A stretch of 8,709 bases of DNA. Origin: a bacterium UBP2_UBA2255 (GTDB taxonomy: Bacteria; Edwardsbacteria; AC1; EtOH8). The position numbers were made by a program, and so were the translations under genes. The notes under the pieces are model-generated. The model ran no database searches. It had not been told where the DNA came from and saw nothing but the letters and a program-made list of their open reading frames with translations. The stretch lies in assembly GCA_002347565.1 (NCBI GenBank), contig DDXR01000013.1, forward strand, positions 24,978-33,686, in the 5' to 3' direction. Positions 5,872-8,709 of this stretch are shown piece after piece. Numbering within the stretch: position 1 is the first letter of the stretch; each line of letters begins with the position of its first letter.

Positions 5872-8709
5872 TCAGCGCAGGACGGTCAGCTTCTTGGTGT
5901 CAGAGAATCCGCCCGACGCCAGCCGGTAGAAGTAGATCCCGCTGGCCGCCTGCCTGCCGGCGGCATCGCGGCCGTCCCATCCGGCGGTGTAGCACCCCGG
6001 CAGCTGGTAGCCCTCGGCCAGGGTCGCCACGCGCTGGCCCAGCGCGTTGTAGACCGTCAGGCTGGTCATGCCGGCGTTCTTCAGCGTGTACTGCACCGTC
6101 ATGCCGCCGCCGGGGACCGGGTTCGGGCAGCAGTTGCCGAGCAGGTACTCGCCGGGAAGGCTGATCCCGCCGAACTGCGCCACCACCGGGCCGTACTCGG
6201 TGCTGGTGCCGTCGTTGTCGATCTGGATCAGCTTGTAGTAGTAGGTGCCGGGCTCCAGCCCGTCGCTGTCCGCGTAGGAGTAGTCGCTGGGCGCGCCGGT
6301 GGTGCCGTTTCCGGGAAGCGACCCGATGGTCCGGTAGCCGAACTCGAGGTTCCGCGATCGCTGAATGTCCCAGCGGTAGCAGTCCTGCTCGTTCTCGGTG
6401 CGCCAGGCGAGGGCCATGACGCCGCCCCGCTGCAGCGCGGTGAAGTGGCTGAAGCTGACGCCCAGGAAGCCGCTGCTGGTGGAGATGTCCCCGCCGACCA
6501 CGACGGAGTACTGCACCGGCCCCACGTTGAGCTGGGAGGCGGTGACGGTGATGGTGGCCGTCTGGTTGGACTTGGCCTGGGCCGGCAGCAGCCAGACCAC
6601 CTCCTCGGGGTTGAGGGTGTCGGCGCTGCCGCCGGTGGCGGACTTGCCGTTGGTCCCGAACACGTTCCCGCGGTAGGTGTTCGAGCCGATGGTGACCGTC
6701 AGGTCGAGGTTATTGACCGAAAGGTCGCTGGGCGCCAGGGCCGCAGGATAATCGAAATAGACCATCACCACCTTGAACGGATTCATGGTGTCCGTGGATG
6801 CGCCGGTTGTCACCGTATAGCTGTGGCTTTGGCCGCTGGCCGTGAACTGGGCCGTTTGCAGGCGCAGTTTGCGGGCGTCGCCGGAGAAGTAGAGCGCATC
6901 GTCCAGCACCACCGCGCCCCATCCCTGGCCCTGGGAAGGCACGTTGGATGTTCCGGTATTGTTGATGGTGCTGGTGCTGTAAGCGCCGGGCGTGTTGCGG
7001 GTGGACAGGATCATCAGCGCCTTCATCAGCGCGCCGGAGGGGCTGGCGATGGCGTTGCCCGGCGTCTTGATCCCGGTGGGGTACCAGCCCTCGGTCAGGT
7101 ATTGCCGCAGCAGCGCGCACAGACCGGCCGAAGTCGGCGTGGACATGCTGGTGCCGCCCATGTAGGTATAGCCGGTGTTGTTCGACCCCAGGTTGCCGTC
7201 GGAGTCGACCGACCAGATGTACCAGCCGCCCGAGGCCAGGATGTGGGGCCGCCGCAGGCCCTCCCTCGTCGGCCCGTGCGATGAGAACTCGGCCACGTCG
7301 CCGATCTCGTTGCGGGTCGTGGTGCCGGTCGCTGCCCAAGTGGTCGCGCCCGAGCCGAATCCCGACTCGTTGGCGCCGACGCACATGATGTTCTTGCCGG
7401 TGGCCGGCCGGTTGACGGAATCGCGGTCGGTATTTGAGTTGCCCGCCGAGCGGAACATCAGGTAATCCTTGTGCTGCCAGGCCAAAGTGTCCAGGCCCTG
7501 GGCCTCGTAGTTATAACTTGAGGGCTGGCCGTTGGTCCCCCCCCAGGACGAGGACGAGATCCGGGCGCCGGCGTTGTAGCCCCAGCGGTAGATGTCGTTG
7601 CGGTTGGTGGGAATGATCAGGCCGTCGCCGGTGGTGCCGATGTCGGTGAAGGCGATGCGCGCCATCGGGGCCATGCCCATGGCCCGGGCCAGGATGGTGT
7701 CGGAGAGCGCGCCGCTGTGGGTGCTGCCCATGCTGTCCCCGGCCACCGATCCGGTGGTGTGGGTGCCGTGGCCCGAGGAGTTGAGGTCGAAGGTGTCGGC
7801 ATGGACGTTGTAGGCCACGATCTTGCGGTGGGCGTTGGTGGCCTCGCACACCGTGTCCAGGTCCTTGTCATAGACCGGTTTCAGCCCGCCGGGGTCGCGC
7901 GTGTAGATGTTGTCCCAGTCCATCCCGGTGTCGTCGACGTGAACGATCTGTCCCTGGCCGTACAGGCCCCGGCGGTAGATGGGCATCTTCAGCGAGTCGT
8001 CGGCCGACTTGATGCGTAGCTTCGACTTCCAGGTGCCGCTGCTCGATCCCATCCCGGTGGTGTCGCGCGACTGGTTGATCCAGCGGCTCCAGGTGTTGTG
8101 CAGCACCGAGTGGTAGTGGCGCTCCACCCAGCACACCTCCGGGTAGTTGGCGATCGCCTTGGCCGCTCCGACCGACTGGTCAGCCGGCACCGAGACCACG
8201 AAGATCCGGCCGATGGCGTCCTCGGACAGGAACCGGGCGCCGGCCTGCTCCGCCAGGAAGCGGTCGCGCACCGGGGCCCGGTCGGCCACGTCGAAGGTGA
8301 TCACGGTCAGCATGATCCGGCCCGGCTCCTCGCCGTCCAGCGGCGCCTGCGGCTCCAGCAGGTCGGGGCTGATCCGGTACGCCGGCTGGAGGTAGCCGGT
8401 GAAGGTCACGCCCGGGATTTTCCCGGCCTCGGCCCTGGCCTCCGGCGTCATCTTGACGATGTGGGCGTAGTTCGGTATGTAATCGAACACCCGGCCGCCG
8501 GCCCGGGCCAGCGCGGCCCGGTCGGCGTCGGTCACCGGTCCGGAGAACTGCACCAGCCAGCAGGCCTGCTCGCCGGACTTGACGGGTTCGGCGCGCTCCA
8601 GGCCCCAGCGCGCATGCGACGGCATGCCGTCCCGGGTGGAGAACGCGCCGATCCTGAACTTCAGCACGCTGGGGTCGGTGGCCAGCGCGGCGGCCGCGGC
8701 CAGCGCCAG
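5872..8709 (-). CDS. Secreted KP-43-like subtilisin (S8) serine protease with FlgD/T9SS-type C-terminal domain; 5' end outside window
   Basis: A secreted serine endopeptidase of 945 visible residues; the start lies beyond the right edge. The frame stays open to base 8709 and its first visible residues (LALAAAAALA/TDPS) are the end of a signal peptide. Numbering from the GTG codon at 8667, which is internal: residues about 30-190 are a long propeptide with two I9-like halves. The catalytic triad is Asp246 (VDDTGMD), His300 (GHGTHTTG) and Ser507 (GGTSMSTP), with oxyanion Asn410 (RSAGN). Residues about 615-726 form the beta-barrel typical of KP-43 subtilases (VYFDYPAALAP, NNLDLTV, TYRGN, NPEEVVW, GPVQYSVVV). 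About 735-830 is an Fn3-like pre-sorting domain (LAWRTENEQ, GTYYYKLIQIDNDG). About 836-931 is the sorting domain (CCPNPVPG, VYNALGQRVATL, GWDGRDAAG, SGIYFYRL, ending TKKLTVLR). KP-43 itself lacks the last two modules. All active-site residues are intact, so it should be active. Confidence 0.95.
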   Translation of the reverse strand: MALAAAAALATDPSVLKFRIGAFSTRDGMPSHARWGLERAEPVKSGEQACWLVQFSGPVTDADRAALARAGGRVFDYIPNYAHIVKMTPEARAEAGKIPGVTFTGYLQPAYRISPDLLEPQAPLDGEEPGRIMLTVITFDVADRAPVRDRFLAEQAGARFLSEDAIGRIFVVSVPADQSVGAAKAIANYPEVCWVERHYHSVLHNTWSRWINQSRDTTGMGSSSGTWKSKLRIKSADDSLKMPIYRRGLYGQGQIVHVDDTGMDWDNIYTRDPGGLKPVYDKDLDTVCEATNAHRKIVAYNVHADTFDLNSSGHGTHTTGSVAGDSMGSTHSGALSDTILARAMGMAPMARIAFTDIGTTGDGLIIPTNRNDIYRWGYNAGARISSSSWGGTNGQPSSYNYEAQGLDTLAWQHKDYLMFRSAGNSNTDRDSVNRPATGKNIMCVGANESGFGSGATTWAATGTTTRNEIGDVAEFSSHGPTREGLRRPHILASGGWYIWSVDSDGNLGSNNTGYTYMGGTSMSTPTSAGLCALLRQYLTEGWYPTGIKTPGNAIASPSGALMKALMILSTRNTPGAYSTSTINNTGTSNVPSQGQGWGAVVLDDALYFSGDARKLRLQTAQFTASGQSHSYTVTTGASTDTMNPFKVVMVYFDYPAALAPSDLSVNNLDLTVTIGSNTYRGNVFGTNGKSATGGSADTLNPEEVVWLLPAQAKSNQTATITVTASQLNVGPVQYSVVVGGDISTSSGFLGVSFSHFTALQRGGVMALAWRTENEQDCYRWDIQRSRNLEFGYRTIGSLPGNGTTGAPSDYSYADSDGLEPGTYYYKLIQIDNDGTSTEYGPVVAQFGGISLPGEYLLGNCCPNPVPGGGMTVQYTLKNAGMTSLTVYNALGQRVATLAEGYQLPGCYTAGWDGRDAAGRQAASGIYFYRLASGGFSDTKKLTVLR

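Noticed and set aside
2952..7284. Further long plus-strand open frames (2952-4520 and 5533-7284)
   Set aside because: Both lie opposite genes with signal peptides and recognisable domains, and both have the same shadow composition. The one at 5533-7284 also spans the intergenic region with the promoter and terminator.
1..8709. tRNA, rRNA, CRISPR array, insertion sequence, phage or toxin-antitoxin genes
   Set aside because: No cloverleaf, short regularly spaced repeat, terminal inverted repeat with transposase, or small paired genes were found. The only intergenic spaces are 569-700, 3047-3059 and 5676-5871, and they are explained by terminators, promoters and ribosome sites.

Overview
The window is a high-GC bacterial segment (roughly two-thirds G+C by hand counts) in which every supported gene lies on the minus strand. 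It holds two complete genes and two that run off the edges. All four products look secreted. The three whose C-termini are visible end in the same kind of FlgD-Ig/type IX-like (T9SS type A-like) C-terminal sorting domain. That combination, with large multidomain exoproteins in a GC-rich genome and classical sigma-70-type promoters, suggests an uncultured lineage of the FCB group or related candidate phyla (Eisenbacteria-, Edwardsbacteria- or WOR-3-like) rather than a typical Bacteroidota. This taxonomic guess is inference only.

Layout in transcription order, from right to left. (1) 8709-5872: a KP-43-like subtilisin (S8) protease. Its start codon lies beyond the right edge, and the end of its signal peptide is visible at the edge. 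(2) 5871-5676: an intergenic region with a stem-loop terminator (5809-5847) and then a near-consensus promoter (TTGACA-N17-TACAAT). (3) 5675-3060: an 871-residue secreted protein with two MAM/immune-inhibitor-A-like jelly-roll domains, a glutamine-amidotransferase-like alpha/beta domain, a fibronectin type III domain and the sorting domain. The DNA for exactly the two jelly-roll domains is about 50% G+C, far below its surroundings. (4) 3046-701: a 781-residue secreted protein with four tandem Ig-like repeats, the same GATase-like domain and the same sorting domain. It begins 13 bases after the previous stop, and its ribosome binding site abuts or overlaps that stop codon, so it probably forms a translationally coupled operon with the previous gene. 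(5) 700-569: a perfect 14-bp hairpin terminator followed closely by a second near-consensus promoter (TTGACA-N17-TATCAT). (6) 568-1: the first 189 codons of a secreted beta-propeller (sialidase/BNR-like) protein that runs off the left edge.

Read together, this looks like a cluster of surface or extracellular proteins sharing one export and anchoring signal: a protease and probable adhesive or carbohydrate/protein-binding proteins. The enzyme assignment of the subtilase is firm. The roles of the two complete non-protease proteins are unknown. No tRNA, rRNA, CRISPR array, transposase or secretion-machinery gene is visible. The most notable signals are the compositional mosaic inside the 871-residue gene, the GATase-like domain shared by two adjacent and otherwise different proteins, and the two closely matched consensus promoters.
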